From contig JAVJPW010000001.1 of NCBI GenBank assembly GCA_040217575.1, forward strand, positions 186,001-250,000: a stretch of 64,000 bases of DNA. Direction: 5' to 3'. The position numbers and the translations under genes are program-made. Positions 51,668-60,875 of this stretch are shown here, piece by piece; the first letter of the stretch is position 1, and each line of letters starts with the position of its first letter. Under the pieces are notes generated by a model that did no database searches, was not told the origin of the DNA, and saw only the letters and a list, made by a program, of their open reading frames with translations. The DNA is from Pacificispira sp040217575 (GTDB lineage Bacteria > Pseudomonadota > Alphaproteobacteria > UBA8366 > Aestuariispiraceae).

Positions 51668-51760
51668 CGCAGTTTAAACAATAGGGCTGCTGGTACTTTG
51701 GATTGGTGTTTGCCGCTATACTGTGCTGGCCGATCCAAATCTTCATTACAATGATCGAAC

Positions 51761-51790
51761 AAAAAACTGCCCGCCACAATGTGGCGGGCA
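51761..51790 (-). terminator. Intrinsic terminator for the SDR-ThDP-aminotransferase operon
   Basis: TGCCCGCCAC (51768-51777) pairs perfectly with GTGGCGGGCA (51781-51790) around a three-base loop. On the minus strand the stem is followed by GTTTTTT (complement of 51761-51767). It lies 48 bases beyond the SDR stop. Confidence 0.9.
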
Positions 51791-51837
51791 AGTGAGGCAG
51801 AGGGAACTCTTCGTAAGGGACACCTGAAAAGTTACGG

Positions 51838-52617
51838 CTACGGCGGCACAAACTCTCCACCATTCACATCAATGATCGCCCCATTGATGAAATCGGAATT
51901 GGCACGCATCAGAAACTCGACCAACCTGGCAATATCGGACGTTTTACCGAGCCGCCCGATTGGGATTCGATCCAGCGCTTCCAGGTTTTCTGGTTGCGAG
52001 GTATCTCCCGTCATCTCAGTGAGGATACGGCCGGGACAGACAGTGTTGGCTGTGATTCCATACATTGAGTATTCGCTTACAATGGAGCGCGCCAACCCGA
52101 CTATTGCACTCTTGGATGCTGCGTAGCTCGCGCCTGCAATTTTCGGTACCGTGCGACCCGCTAGAGATCCAATCAGGACAATCCGTCCATGCCCTACATT
52201 GGTCATCGACTTCAACGCGTGCTGGCAACAGATCATCGCACCCGTTTGATTCACTGCGAGCACATCTTGCCATTCCTCCAGCTCGACATCGGCAAGAGGA
52301 ACACGGCCGTCAGGGCCTTTGGGCGAGTATCCCGCATTGCATACCAAGCCTCTGACCGGTCCCAATTCTTGCTGTGCAAGATGAAAGAATGCGTCGACGG
52401 ATGGCACGTCTCGCAGATCCACGACGCCCGCCAACACTCGTGCGTCGTGCTCCGCAACGATTGCGTCAAGGCTTTGCTTGGAGGCCTCAACGCGCTCACT
52501 TGCCTGGCCGAAATAGGCAACGTTCCACCCCGACAGAATCAATCGTTTCACGCACTCCAGGCCGATACCTGTCGTGCCGCCCGAGACCACGGCGACAGGT
52601 TTGTCTTTATCGATCAT
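51838..52617 (-). CDS. Short-chain dehydrogenase/reductase
   Basis: The 259-residue NAD(P)-binding protein has the glycine motif SGGTTGIG (12-19), CNAG (93-96) and the catalytic S151, Y165, K169 (SYAASK). It ends an operon with a ThDP enzyme and an aminotransferase. It resembles FabG-like and butanediol/acetoin-type reductases, so it may reduce the keto product of the ThDP enzyme. The start overlaps that gene by four bases. Confidence 0.9.
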   Translation of the reverse strand: MIDKDKPVAVVSGGTTGIGLECVKRLILSGWNVAYFGQASERVEASKQSLDAIVAEHDARVLAGVVDLRDVPSVDAFFHLAQQELGPVRGLVCNAGYSPKGPDGRVPLADVELEEWQDVLAVNQTGAMICCQHALKSMTNVGHGRIVLIGSLAGRTVPKIAGASYAASKSAIVGLARSIVSEYSMYGITANTVCPGRILTEMTGDTSQPENLEALDRIPIGRLGKTSDIARLVEFLMRANSDFINGAIIDVNGGEFVPP

Positions 52618-54338
52618 GCCGCGCCTGCCACAGCCGGCGGAACTGGATCGAGTGTCCCGGCATAAAGTGAGATCGGGGGGTGAGCATCGGGATCGCTGAA
52701 GAATTCGATTAAAGTCGGGCCCTCGCCGTCAAAAGCCTTTCTCATTGCGGGGCCGATGTCGCCCGCTTTCCGGACCGCAGTTGCTTCACATCCGCAGGCC
52801 GCCGCGATAGCGGCATGATCGACGGGTGTGAAATGGCACGCTGAGGTATAGGATCCGAACTTAACTGTTTCCGCGTCTTTCTGGTAACCTAGGACCCCAT
52901 TGTTAAGAAGCAGGATCGTCAAGGGAATTTTGTCGCGGATTAGCGTCTCCATCTCCGCCCAACTATGGGCGAACCCGCCGTCTCCGACGAGCACAATGAC
53001 TGGGCTTTCCGGTGACGCCAGTTTGGCACCCATGGCGAGAGGTAACCCCCAGCCAAGCCCGGCAAGTCCGCGCGGAGTGATAAATCGCTGCCCAGTACGC
53101 AATCCCCGCAACTGCCCTACGATCCACATTGAGGAGTAGCTAGCGTCAGCGACCACGATGGTCTCGGGCGTCAAAAGCGACTGAAGCTCCAGCATTATCC
53201 GTTCAGGGCGAATAGGAATGGCCTTGCTGCCGGCGTATACCATTCGGTCTTCCTTAAACGCCGACCATGCCTCTGCGACTGACTGCTCAATCCGGGGTCG
53301 GTTAGTTTTTCGTTTCGTCAGGTCTTGCGAACGAATCGCTTCACCGAGAGACCTTAGGGTTGTCGCTACGTCGCCCGTTAGCCTGAGGGCCTCAAAATTT
53401 CGGCCGATTTCTTGAGGGTCGATGTCGAGATGAATCAGTTTGGCGGTACTCGGCATCGATCGCCAGCTGTCGGTGCCATTTTGGTTCGTTCGCGTGCCAA
53501 TCAGAAAGACGACATCCGCACTATCCAAAATTTTTTTCGAGTAGCTCCCCAGAGAGCCAGGACCATTGAGCGCGCCCAGCACCCCGCACGCGAGTGGGCC
53601 GTGCTCGTTTATCGCGCCTTTACCCATATTCGTCGTGAAAGTCGGGACATGCGCCAATTCGATAAAGTCCTCCAGGGCGATGCTTGCTTCTGAGGACACA
53701 GCGCCGCCGCCCGCAATGATTACCGGGTTCTCTGCAGTTGCTAGAATTGCGGCGGCTTCACTGAGTGAGGCATCGCCTGGTCGAAACGAGTCCAGCGGCC
53801 AATTTCCCATTGTGACAGACCGCGTTATTGAAGGGGCGGTACTGGGCTCTCTCAACAAGTCGGCCGGTAACAAGAGGGCCGCGGGTCCAGGCCTTCCGCT
53901 GGTTGCTGCGACGACAGCTTGGTCCAGATAGTCGTCAATACGATCAGCGGTTATCACGCGGCGGGTCCATTTAGTGCAGGCCATAAACAGTCCGAGATGA
54001 TCGATTTCTTGGAACGCGTTCTTGTCCAGCTGCGGGCGCTCAACTTCTTGAACCAGCGCCAAGAGCGGAATGCTTGCTTTCAAGGCTTCGGACAAGGGTG
54101 GAACCAAGAGTGTTGCCGCAGGGCCGTTTTGAGCGCATACAACGCCGAATTTTCCGGAAACGCGCGCAAAGCCATCCGCCATGGCGCCCCCCATATTCTC
54201 CTGTCGATAAGCGATTTGACGGATACCGAGCGCTTCGCATGCCAAGACGACGGCGGACGGTAGACTCTGAGCGAAGATCAGCTCAACACCGTGCCGCTGC
54301 AACGCGAGAGCGACTCTTTGAGCAACTGTTTCGGGCAC
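52614..54338 (-). CDS. Thiamine-diphosphate enzyme, acetolactate-synthase-like
   Basis: The 574-residue protein has three domains: Pyr domain with catalytic E47 (YRQENMGGAMADG), central domain (ENPVIIAGGGA) and PP domain with the GDGG...NN Mg-ThDP motif (VGDGGFAHSWAEMETL...LLLNNG). The start is GTG, sharing one base with the aminotransferase stop. Candidates are a 2-oxoacid decarboxylase, a carboligase or a sulfoacetaldehyde-acetyltransferase-like enzyme. The aminotransferase before it would supply an aldehyde or keto acid. Confidence 0.88.
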   Translation of the reverse strand: MPETVAQRVALALQRHGVELIFAQSLPSAVVLACEALGIRQIAYRQENMGGAMADGFARVSGKFGVVCAQNGPAATLLVPPLSEALKASIPLLALVQEVERPQLDKNAFQEIDHLGLFMACTKWTRRVITADRIDDYLDQAVVAATSGRPGPAALLLPADLLREPSTAPSITRSVTMGNWPLDSFRPGDASLSEAAAILATAENPVIIAGGGAVSSEASIALEDFIELAHVPTFTTNMGKGAINEHGPLACGVLGALNGPGSLGSYSKKILDSADVVFLIGTRTNQNGTDSWRSMPSTAKLIHLDIDPQEIGRNFEALRLTGDVATTLRSLGEAIRSQDLTKRKTNRPRIEQSVAEAWSAFKEDRMVYAGSKAIPIRPERIMLELQSLLTPETIVVADASYSSMWIVGQLRGLRTGQRFITPRGLAGLGWGLPLAMGAKLASPESPVIVLVGDGGFAHSWAEMETLIRDKIPLTILLLNNGVLGYQKDAETVKFGSYTSACHFTPVDHAAIAAACGCEATAVRKAGDIGPAMRKAFDGEGPTLIEFFSDPDAHPPISLYAGTLDPVPPAVAGAA

Positions 54339-55708
54339 TAGTTCGTCTCCATCGCGGCGATTTCGGATTCCTGTTCACGAACAAACTCATCAAAAATGTC
54401 TATCACTAGGTCGATCTCCTTCTCGGTCATTGGCGTTGAAAGACACCCGGCCGCTGCATTTGGAAGGATCACACCGTTGGACGCGAAAAACCGGGTCAGA
54501 CTCTTCATAACGGCTTTTTGCCTTGGTGCCTCGAAGGTATCTCTGAACTCGCGAGGCAGTTCGGCTGTTGGATGAATCCTAAACAGGGAGCCGCCTCCTG
54601 AGACGGAGAATGGGAGGCTCCTCTCGCTCATGATTTTGGACAAGCCTGTGCGGAGTTTAACCCCGAGCGATTCCAGATGCTCGAACGCCTGGTGATCGAG
54701 AGCTTCCATCGATGCCAACCCCGCAACCATTGAAAGCGGGTTTGCGGAAAACGTCCCACCCTGCGGCAATCTCGGACGACCATTCTCCGAAGTAAAAACT
54801 TTCATGATTTCGGTCCGACCGCCGATCGCTCCAATTGGAAGACCGCCACCTATTATCTTACCCATCGCGAGCAGATCCGGCTGTAGGCCATAGCGTGCCG
54901 ACGCGCCCTGGTATCCTTGACGAAGATTTAGAACCTCGTCCGAAATGATGACGATGCCCAAATCATGGCAGGTGTTATGCAACGAATTGAGGAATTCCGG
55001 CTCCGGCGGAATGAGTCCGGCTCGACTAGGCATCGGATCCACCAGCACTGCCGCAATCTCACCAGCACGCGCCTTTAGTCTCTCCTCGAGTTGCGGTGCG
55101 TCGTTGAACCGCAATACAACGGTCTCGTCGAGCACGCTTTTCGGCGCGCCATGATAGAATGGAACCGAATTCGGGTTCTCTTTGGAGCCCCAATTTTCTG
55201 GAGTCGCCGCCTGGCTCACTTCAACACAGTCATACGCCCCGTGATAGGACCCTTCGAACTTCGCAATCCCGGGTCTGCCGGTGAAGGCGCGCGCCGCCTT
55301 TATCGCAAACATCACGGCTTCAGTTCCAGAGTTGACGAACCGTACCTGGTCTACGTTTGGTATTCGAGCACTCAAAGTCTCTGCCAGTGCGATCTCATGG
55401 ACAGTGGGGTTAGCGAAGCAACTGCCGCTCGATAACTGCCGTTGGACGGCTTCAACAATGGGCTGAAATCCGTGACCATGAATTAAGGTCGTGAAGTTTC
55501 CATTCAGGTCCAGGAACTGATTGCCATCGACGTCGTACAAGTACGCGCCTTCGCCATACGCCATGTAGCGGGGAAACGGGTCCTTTTCGATCGTCGCTCG
55601 GGTCATCCCATCGGGGAAGACCTTGCACGCTTTTTCAAACAACCGCTCGGATTCACTCGATCGGTGCTTACTGTCACCGACCGGATGTGATGTTATCAAC
55701 GTCGTCAT
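54338..55708 (-). CDS. Class III PLP aminotransferase (glutamate-1-semialdehyde-mutase-like)
   Basis: The 456-residue enzyme has RFVNSGTEAVMFAIKAAR, FEGSYHGAYD, ISDEVLNLRQGY and the PLP lysine K284 (LAMGKIIGGGLPIG). The start at 55708 follows an AGGAGT site; an upstream ATG at 55738 is less likely. It resembles the GSA-aminomutase branch, which also includes catabolic omega- and beta-amino-acid transaminases. As the first gene of the operon, next to the regulator site, deamination of an imported amine is the likely first step. Confidence 0.88.
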   Translation of the reverse strand: MTTLITSHPVGDSKHRSSESERLFEKACKVFPDGMTRATIEKDPFPRYMAYGEGAYLYDVDGNQFLDLNGNFTTLIHGHGFQPIVEAVQRQLSSGSCFANPTVHEIALAETLSARIPNVDQVRFVNSGTEAVMFAIKAARAFTGRPGIAKFEGSYHGAYDCVEVSQAATPENWGSKENPNSVPFYHGAPKSVLDETVVLRFNDAPQLEERLKARAGEIAAVLVDPMPSRAGLIPPEPEFLNSLHNTCHDLGIVIISDEVLNLRQGYQGASARYGLQPDLLAMGKIIGGGLPIGAIGGRTEIMKVFTSENGRPRLPQGGTFSANPLSMVAGLASMEALDHQAFEHLESLGVKLRTGLSKIMSERSLPFSVSGGGSLFRIHPTAELPREFRDTFEAPRQKAVMKSLTRFFASNGVILPNAAAGCLSTPMTEKEIDLVIDIFDEFVREQESEIAAMETN

Positions 55709-55756
55709 GCCTACTCCTGTCGAAAACTCGTAGGCCACACGCTATGTTAAAATGAT

Positions 55757-55772
55757 ATTTGATGCAACAAAT
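55757..55772. promoter_or_regulatory. GntR operator before the aminotransferase operon
   Basis: ATTTGATGCAACAAAT is an imperfect palindrome ending at the stop codon of the GntR gene. Its 14-base core TTTGATGCAACAAA is the exact reverse complement of the sequence at 56534-56547. The two sites flank the regulator gene and control opposite transcripts. Confidence 0.75.
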
Positions 55773-56482
55773 TATTGCCGGGCGCGAATCTCCGCGCCAA
55801 TCATCCTGGAGAGTTGTTTGTAGCCATCTCGGATGTCGTTTTGAATCGCCGCCTTTACCGTCTCGCCGTCTCGATCCTGCATGCCTCGGATCGCCCACTG
55901 ATGATTGGCGACCCCTCTCTTCGAAATCGCGAACTCAGGATACAGTTGATGAAATGACGGGCCGATGCGGACCCATAGCGATTCGATAAACGACAAAAGA
56001 CTTGGCATGTTAGCGCACTCGTAAATGCGAAAGTGAAAAGCCTTGTTCATCTCGAGAACTTCGATGAAGCGTTCTTCATCCAACGCTGTGTTCAACTGAG
56101 ATTGGGTGGTTTCAAGAAATTCGACATCCGCTCCGACGCAGTTTCTGGCCGCTTCATCGGCAGCCAGGCCCTCAACGACTAGGCGAATTTTTGTGATCTC
56201 GTCCAAACTCTCCATCGTCATTTCGGGGACCACGACCGTCCGCGGCCCTTTATTTACCAGGACCCCATCGGCGATTAGGCGGTTAATGGCATCGCGAGCA
56301 GGTGTTGTGCTAATTCCTAATGCCTCGGCGACGGACCTGACCGTCATCTTTACCCCAGGCTCAAACCTCCCCCTTACAATACTTTGACGCAGACGATCAT
56401 ATGCCTGCTCTCCCAAGCTGACCTGCCGGTCAATCGGCTGAATATCAGACTCTAAGCCCATGGTGCCTTCAATTTCCGCCAT
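55772..56482 (-). CDS. GntR-family (FCD) transcriptional regulator of the amine island
   Basis: The 236-residue protein has a winged helix (ALGISTTPARDAINRLIADGVLVNKG) and an FCD domain (IRLVVEGLAADEAARN, MNKAFHFRIYE, NHQWAIRGMQDRDG). The start at 56482 is set by AGGAGC; an upstream ATG at 56518 is possible. It sits between the aminotransferase operon and the divergent ABC genes, with matching operators on both sides, so it is very likely their common regulator. Confidence 0.9.
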   Translation of the reverse strand: MAEIEGTMGLESDIQPIDRQVSLGEQAYDRLRQSIVRGRFEPGVKMTVRSVAEALGISTTPARDAINRLIADGVLVNKGPRTVVVPEMTMESLDEITKIRLVVEGLAADEAARNCVGADVEFLETTQSQLNTALDEERFIEVLEMNKAFHFRIYECANMPSLLSFIESLWVRIGPSFHQLYPEFAISKRGVANHQWAIRGMQDRDGETVKAAIQNDIRDGYKQLSRMIGAEIRARQ

Positions 56483-56519
56483 TTCAAAGCTCCTACACTT
56501 TAATCGCATCGATTCCATG

Positions 56520-56547
56520 TTGACAATATGTTGTTTGTTGCATCAAA
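56520..56547 (+). promoter_or_regulatory. GntR operator and -35 element before the ABC transporter operon
   Basis: TTTGTTGCATCAAA (56534-56547) is the reverse complement of the operator core at 55758-55771. TTGACA at 56520-56525 precedes it, so the operator fills the spacer and -10 region of the rightward promoter. Repressor binding would block that promoter. Confidence 0.7.
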
Positions 56548-56593
56548 ATGAATATGACATTTATTAAATCTGTGACGAAGTAGTGAAGGGCAA

Positions 56594-57727
56594 ATGATTG
56601 TGGATAGCGAACTGGCATCTGTCTCGGGGAAGGGCGTGGATGTAAAGGGCATTGGAAAAACCTTCGGTGAGGTCACCGCCGTGGGCTCGGTCACCCTGAA
56701 GATCCAACCCGGAGAGTTCATATCTCTTCTAGGTCCTTCGGGATCCGGCAAAACGACATTGCTGATGATGATAGCTGGGTTCGAAACACCAACTTCAGGG
56801 TCGATATCGATCGGCGATACCGATGTAACCCACACACCCGCAAACAAGCGTGGTGTCGGGATGGTGTTTCAGAAGTATGCCCTCTTTCCTCATATGACGG
56901 TCGCGGAGAACATCGCATTTCCGTTAAAGATGCGAAAGTTCGAGCGGCGGGCGATTGATCAGCGTGTCGATGAAGCGCTCGAACTGGTGAGGCTGGGCGG
57001 TCTCAACGCACGCACCCCATCTCAACTATCCGGAGGACAGCAGCAGAGAGTTGCTGTCGCGCGCGCCCTAGTCTTCCAACCTCAGGTACTTCTGATGGAT
57101 GAACCTCTGGGAGCACTGGACAAGAAGTTGCGCGAAGAGATGCAGATCGAGATCAAGTCGATTCAAGAGCGCCTCGGTGTGACTGTGATCTATGTGACGC
57201 ATGACCAGGAAGAGGCACTCACGATGTCGGATCGGGTCGCTGTCATGAATGACGGCGACATCGTTCAACTCGGGACGCCGCGGGAACTCTACGACAAACC
57301 GATGTCTACATTTGTCGCGGATTTTGTCGGCAGGACGAACCTTCTCAATGCGACGGTCAAAAGATCCGACTCGGGACAACCGTGCCTCGATTTCGGCGGT
57401 GGGGAGTGTGTGTCGGCCGAGTCGGCTCGGCTGGATCGTATTGCTTTGAATGGTACAGATGTATCCGTCCGTATCGCCGTCCGCCCTGAAGATATTGAAG
57501 TGCTCCCGCTTGGACGAAGCGCGGAGCCGACCATCAAGGGAGTCGTTCAGGCATCTGTATTTCTAGGATCGCATCTGCTGGTCGTATTGGACCTGCCAGA
57601 CGCGGGTGGGGCTCAAATTCAGGCGCAGGTTCCGGTAACCGCTCATGACGACCTGAAAAGGGGCGATAAGGTGGACATTCGCCTCGATCCAACTCGCATC
57701 AATGCGTTCATGGCGAAGGGTACGTGA
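56594..57727 (+). CDS. ABC transporter ATP-binding protein, PotA family
   Basis: The 377-residue ATPase has Walker A GPSGSGKTT (47-55), signature LSGGQQQRVAVARAL, Walker B VLLMDEPLGALD, the His switch (VTHDQEEAL) and a C-terminal TOBE domain (from about 270). It powers a polyamine/spermidine-type importer with the two following permeases. GAAGGG precedes the start. Confidence 0.94.
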   Translation: MIVDSELASVSGKGVDVKGIGKTFGEVTAVGSVTLKIQPGEFISLLGPSGSGKTTLLMMIAGFETPTSGSISIGDTDVTHTPANKRGVGMVFQKYALFPHMTVAENIAFPLKMRKFERRAIDQRVDEALELVRLGGLNARTPSQLSGGQQQRVAVARALVFQPQVLLMDEPLGALDKKLREEMQIEIKSIQERLGVTVIYVTHDQEEALTMSDRVAVMNDGDIVQLGTPRELYDKPMSTFVADFVGRTNLLNATVKRSDSGQPCLDFGGGECVSAESARLDRIALNGTDVSVRIAVRPEDIEVLPLGRSAEPTIKGVVQASVFLGSHLLVVLDLPDAGGAQIQAQVPVTAHDDLKRGDKVDIRLDPTRINAFMAKGT

Positions 57728-57728
57728 A

Positions 57729-58622
57729 ATGAGTGCGTCCACCAACGAACCAAAGGCAAGGCCTGGCAAACCGGCTCGGAAAACAGGCACTTACTCCGTT
57801 GGGCTCTCTCTAGCTTTAATCGCTCCGTGGCTGGCGCTTCTTATGGTCGGATTCATCTACCCGGTTGGAAAGCTCCTGGCTGGTAGCCTCTACGATGAAG
57901 GTTTCACGTTTGAGCACTATGGGCGGATTATAGAAGAGCCCCTCTATCTTCGAATCCTCGCCCGAACGCTTTGGATTTCTGTGGTTGTCACCACGGCTGC
58001 GTTCCTTCTCGGATATCCGGTCGCCTATGCTATGGCGAAACTCAAAAGTAGGGGCGCGATGCTGGTTGCGGCGTGTGTGCTGGTTCCGTTGTGGACCAGT
58101 GTGCTTGTGCGCTCCTACGCTTGGATCGTGCTTCTGCAGCGCCGCGGCGTTGTAAACAACGCATTGGTTGAAGCCGGCATTATGGAAGTGCCATTGCGCC
58201 TCATTTATACCGAGTTCGCGGTGATTCTGGCGATGACCCATGTGCTGTTGCCTTTCATGATTCTTCCGATCTACGGCGCCATTAAAACGGTTCCTGAGGA
58301 CCTGACGCGCGCCGCGCTGAATCTTGGGGCAAGCCGAACGACGGCGTTCCTGAGAGTGACGCTTCCGCTCAGCCTGCCCGGAGTTTTTGCCGGATCGCTT
58401 ATCACCTTCATTTTGGCGCTCGGCTTCTACGTCACCCCAGCGCTCGTCGGTGGGCCGGGCACACTGATGATGGCGACGCTCATTGGCCAGCAGACAACCC
58501 AGCTATTGAACTGGCCCTTCGCAGGTGCGCTGTCCGCTGTGCTGCTGGTCATCACCATCGCAATAGCCGTGGCGTTCAGGCGGTTACTTGCTTTGAACAA
58601 AGGGTTTCAGAATGCATCCTGA
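57729..58622 (+). CDS. ABC transporter permease, PotB family
   Basis: The 297-residue permease has six helices and the EAA loop DLTRAALNLGASRTTAFLRVTLPLSLPG. The start at 57729 follows the ATPase stop directly and is favoured over an earlier ATG at 57702. It overlaps the next permease by 11 bases. Confidence 0.93.
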   Translation: MSASTNEPKARPGKPARKTGTYSVGLSLALIAPWLALLMVGFIYPVGKLLAGSLYDEGFTFEHYGRIIEEPLYLRILARTLWISVVVTTAAFLLGYPVAYAMAKLKSRGAMLVAACVLVPLWTSVLVRSYAWIVLLQRRGVVNNALVEAGIMEVPLRLIYTEFAVILAMTHVLLPFMILPIYGAIKTVPEDLTRAALNLGASRTTAFLRVTLPLSLPGVFAGSLITFILALGFYVTPALVGGPGTLMMATLIGQQTTQLLNWPFAGALSAVLLVITIAIAVAFRRLLALNKGFQNAS

Positions 58623-59469
58623 AGCGAGCATTACGGCACTTGACCAGGGAACTGCCATCCCAACGGGGCGGAGACGCACCTTGCCGCTTGGTAGAATGGT
58701 CGCGGCACTCTTTATTGGAGCGATCCTCTTCTTTCTGGTGCTGCCGACCGCAATTGTCATCCCGATGTCGATTGGAGAGGCGGGCTACATCGAATTCCCG
58801 CCCCGCGGACTAACCTTCGAGTGGTACGTCAAATACTTCAACGATGAATCATGGATGTCCGCGACCTGGTTCAGTCTAAAGGTCGCTTTTGGAACGACCA
58901 TCACAGCGACACTTGTGGGCACGCTTGCCTCTCTAGCGCTGGTTCGCGGAGACCTTCCGGGGAAAACCCTAATTCAGAGTCTGACTCTGAGCCCCATGAT
59001 CATTCCACATATCGTCATCGCGGTCGCACTGTATCTGTTTTTCGCCCCTTTGCGGTTAACAGGCAATTTCTTCGGGTTCCTTATCGCGCACAGCTTATTG
59101 GCTGTGCCCTACGTCGTATTGACGGTGTCCGCGTCGCTGCAGCGGTTCGACACGACTTTGGAACTCGCCGCTTTAAGCTGTGGTGCCAATCGGACGCAAG
59201 CCTTCATTCACGTAATTCTCCCGTCCATTGCACCAGGCGTTGCCGCGGGTGCGGTGTTTGCATTCCTGGCATCCTTTGACGAGGCCACCGTGGCGTTCTT
59301 CATTTCGGGGGTCGAAGGAAAAACCATCACCCGGAAAATGTTCGAGGATATCGACTTCAACCTGACTCCGGTCATTGCCGCGGTCTCGACGGTCCTCGTT
59401 GCCGCTTCGCTCGTTCTTATGACGATCGTCCATGTCATGCAGTTGCGCTCCGGGAAGGGGAGGGATTGA
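58612..59469 (+). CDS. ABC transporter permease, PotC family
   Basis: The 285-residue permease has six helices and the EAA-type loop TLELAALSCGANRTQAFIHVILPSIAPG. It pairs with the PotB-like protein. The amidohydrolase start follows by one base. Confidence 0.93.
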   Translation: MHPEASITALDQGTAIPTGRRRTLPLGRMVAALFIGAILFFLVLPTAIVIPMSIGEAGYIEFPPRGLTFEWYVKYFNDESWMSATWFSLKVAFGTTITATLVGTLASLALVRGDLPGKTLIQSLTLSPMIIPHIVIAVALYLFFAPLRLTGNFFGFLIAHSLLAVPYVVLTVSASLQRFDTTLELAALSCGANRTQAFIHVILPSIAPGVAAGAVFAFLASFDEATVAFFISGVEGKTITRKMFEDIDFNLTPVIAAVSTVLVAASLVLMTIVHVMQLRSGKGRD

Positions 59470-59470
59470 C

Positions 59471-60850
59471 GTGGTAAAACATACTCCCACCGCGTGCGAT
59501 ACCCTTCTGACAAACTGTCGTTTAGTCGGTTGTGAGGGACGGAACGACCATTCCAGTTCGACCGCGGTCGCAATCACGGGAGCCCATATCACCGATATTG
59601 GGACAGACCCAGAACTGACCAGTCGCTACGCTGCCGAGGTGCATATAGATGGGCATGGTGCTCTCTTACATCCCGGGTTTATCGATTCGCATGTCCACGT
59701 TTCGCAGTACACGGCCCGCTCGGTACTCCCAAGGATGGAAAGTGGGCCTGTCAACATGGGACATTGGAAGGCAGAGATCACCGATGAAGACGAGGCCGCA
59801 AGCCTAAGGCTGGCCGCGATAGACTACTTCAGAGCCGGATACACTGGGTTTGTCGATCCGGGCACAATACTGAATCCATCAGCCGCCGCGGATGTCGTGA
59901 ATGAGATCGGTATCCGAGTCTGGATGACGGATCCTTACGTGGCGGACCGCGCCAGTCAGCTAGCGCAACGACTACCCGAACTCGCCAGTGAGGGATTTCT
60001 CTCTCGTTGGCCCCGAAATACCGATGAAGCGTTGCGACGGATTGGTGGTCAACTGGCGTTCAATTCCAAGACAGACGGATTGGTTCATGGGTTCGTCGGT
60101 CTCTACGGAGAAGAAACTGCATCAAATGAACTATATGCCGCAGCGTTGAAGATCGCGCGGGACGCAGGCGTTCAGTTTCAGGAGCATCGCGGCTACTCGC
60201 CTGCTGAGTATCTTGCGAGTGAGGCACGGCTCGGACGACCGAACCTCCAGTTTCTTGAGGAAAACGAGCTGCTCGGCCCTGACATAACCTTTGTCCATAT
60301 GAACTATGTCCGCGAAGTCGAAATCGCGAAGTTCTCAACGACCCAGACAAAGGTGGTGTGGTGTCCGTATGGGCAGATGCAGATGCTTGGTAAAGGCGGC
60401 GCGCAGCCCAAAATGGCGGAGCTTTGGCGCGCAGGTTGCCAGATTGGAATTGGCACAGATATTCCGCGAGCCATCAACTTCGACGCACTTGGCGGATTGG
60501 CGATCGCGGCTTCCGCCGCAGCGGGAACCCCACTCTCCTCCACAGACATATTCGAAATGCGAACCCTGGCAGCAGCCAAGAGCGTTGGGGCTGGGACGAT
60601 CACAGGCAGTATTTCCATTGGAAAACGGGCGGATCTGGTCTTGCGCGCCGACACCGACGCTCAAGCCATCGCCGCCGATGCGCATTGGGAGTCGGCCGTT
60701 CTCGGCCTTTCGAGCCCACCTCGCATGGTCTTCGTCAATGGAAAAATCGTTTTCAGGGATGGAATCCCAACAACAGCAGATCCGCGTCGCGTGGCGGATC
60801 AAGCGCGGGGTTCAGTCCAAAGCATGCTCAAAAGAATTGGGCTGATCTGA
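59471..60850 (+). CDS. Amidohydrolase (deaminase/chlorohydrolase-like)
   Basis: The 459-residue TIM-barrel metalloenzyme has the HxH site H74/H76 (FIDSHVHVSQY), further metal His residues in QFQEHRGY and TFVHMNY, and the Asp in IGIGTDIPR. It resembles the SAH/guanine-deaminase and triazine-hydrolase branch. The start is GTG at 59471 with a GGGAGGG site, not the upstream ATG inside the permease gene. Embedded in the transporter operon, it probably deaminates or hydrolyses the imported amine. Confidence 0.88.
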   Translation: MVKHTPTACDTLLTNCRLVGCEGRNDHSSSTAVAITGAHITDIGTDPELTSRYAAEVHIDGHGALLHPGFIDSHVHVSQYTARSVLPRMESGPVNMGHWKAEITDEDEAASLRLAAIDYFRAGYTGFVDPGTILNPSAAADVVNEIGIRVWMTDPYVADRASQLAQRLPELASEGFLSRWPRNTDEALRRIGGQLAFNSKTDGLVHGFVGLYGEETASNELYAAALKIARDAGVQFQEHRGYSPAEYLASEARLGRPNLQFLEENELLGPDITFVHMNYVREVEIAKFSTTQTKVVWCPYGQMQMLGKGGAQPKMAELWRAGCQIGIGTDIPRAINFDALGGLAIAASAAAGTPLSSTDIFEMRTLAAAKSVGAGTITGSISIGKRADLVLRADTDAQAIAADAHWESAVLGLSSPPRMVFVNGKIVFRDGIPTTADPRRVADQARGSVQSMLKRIGLI

Positions 60851-60875
60851 ACACGCGAAAACAGGAGAGTGTCAC

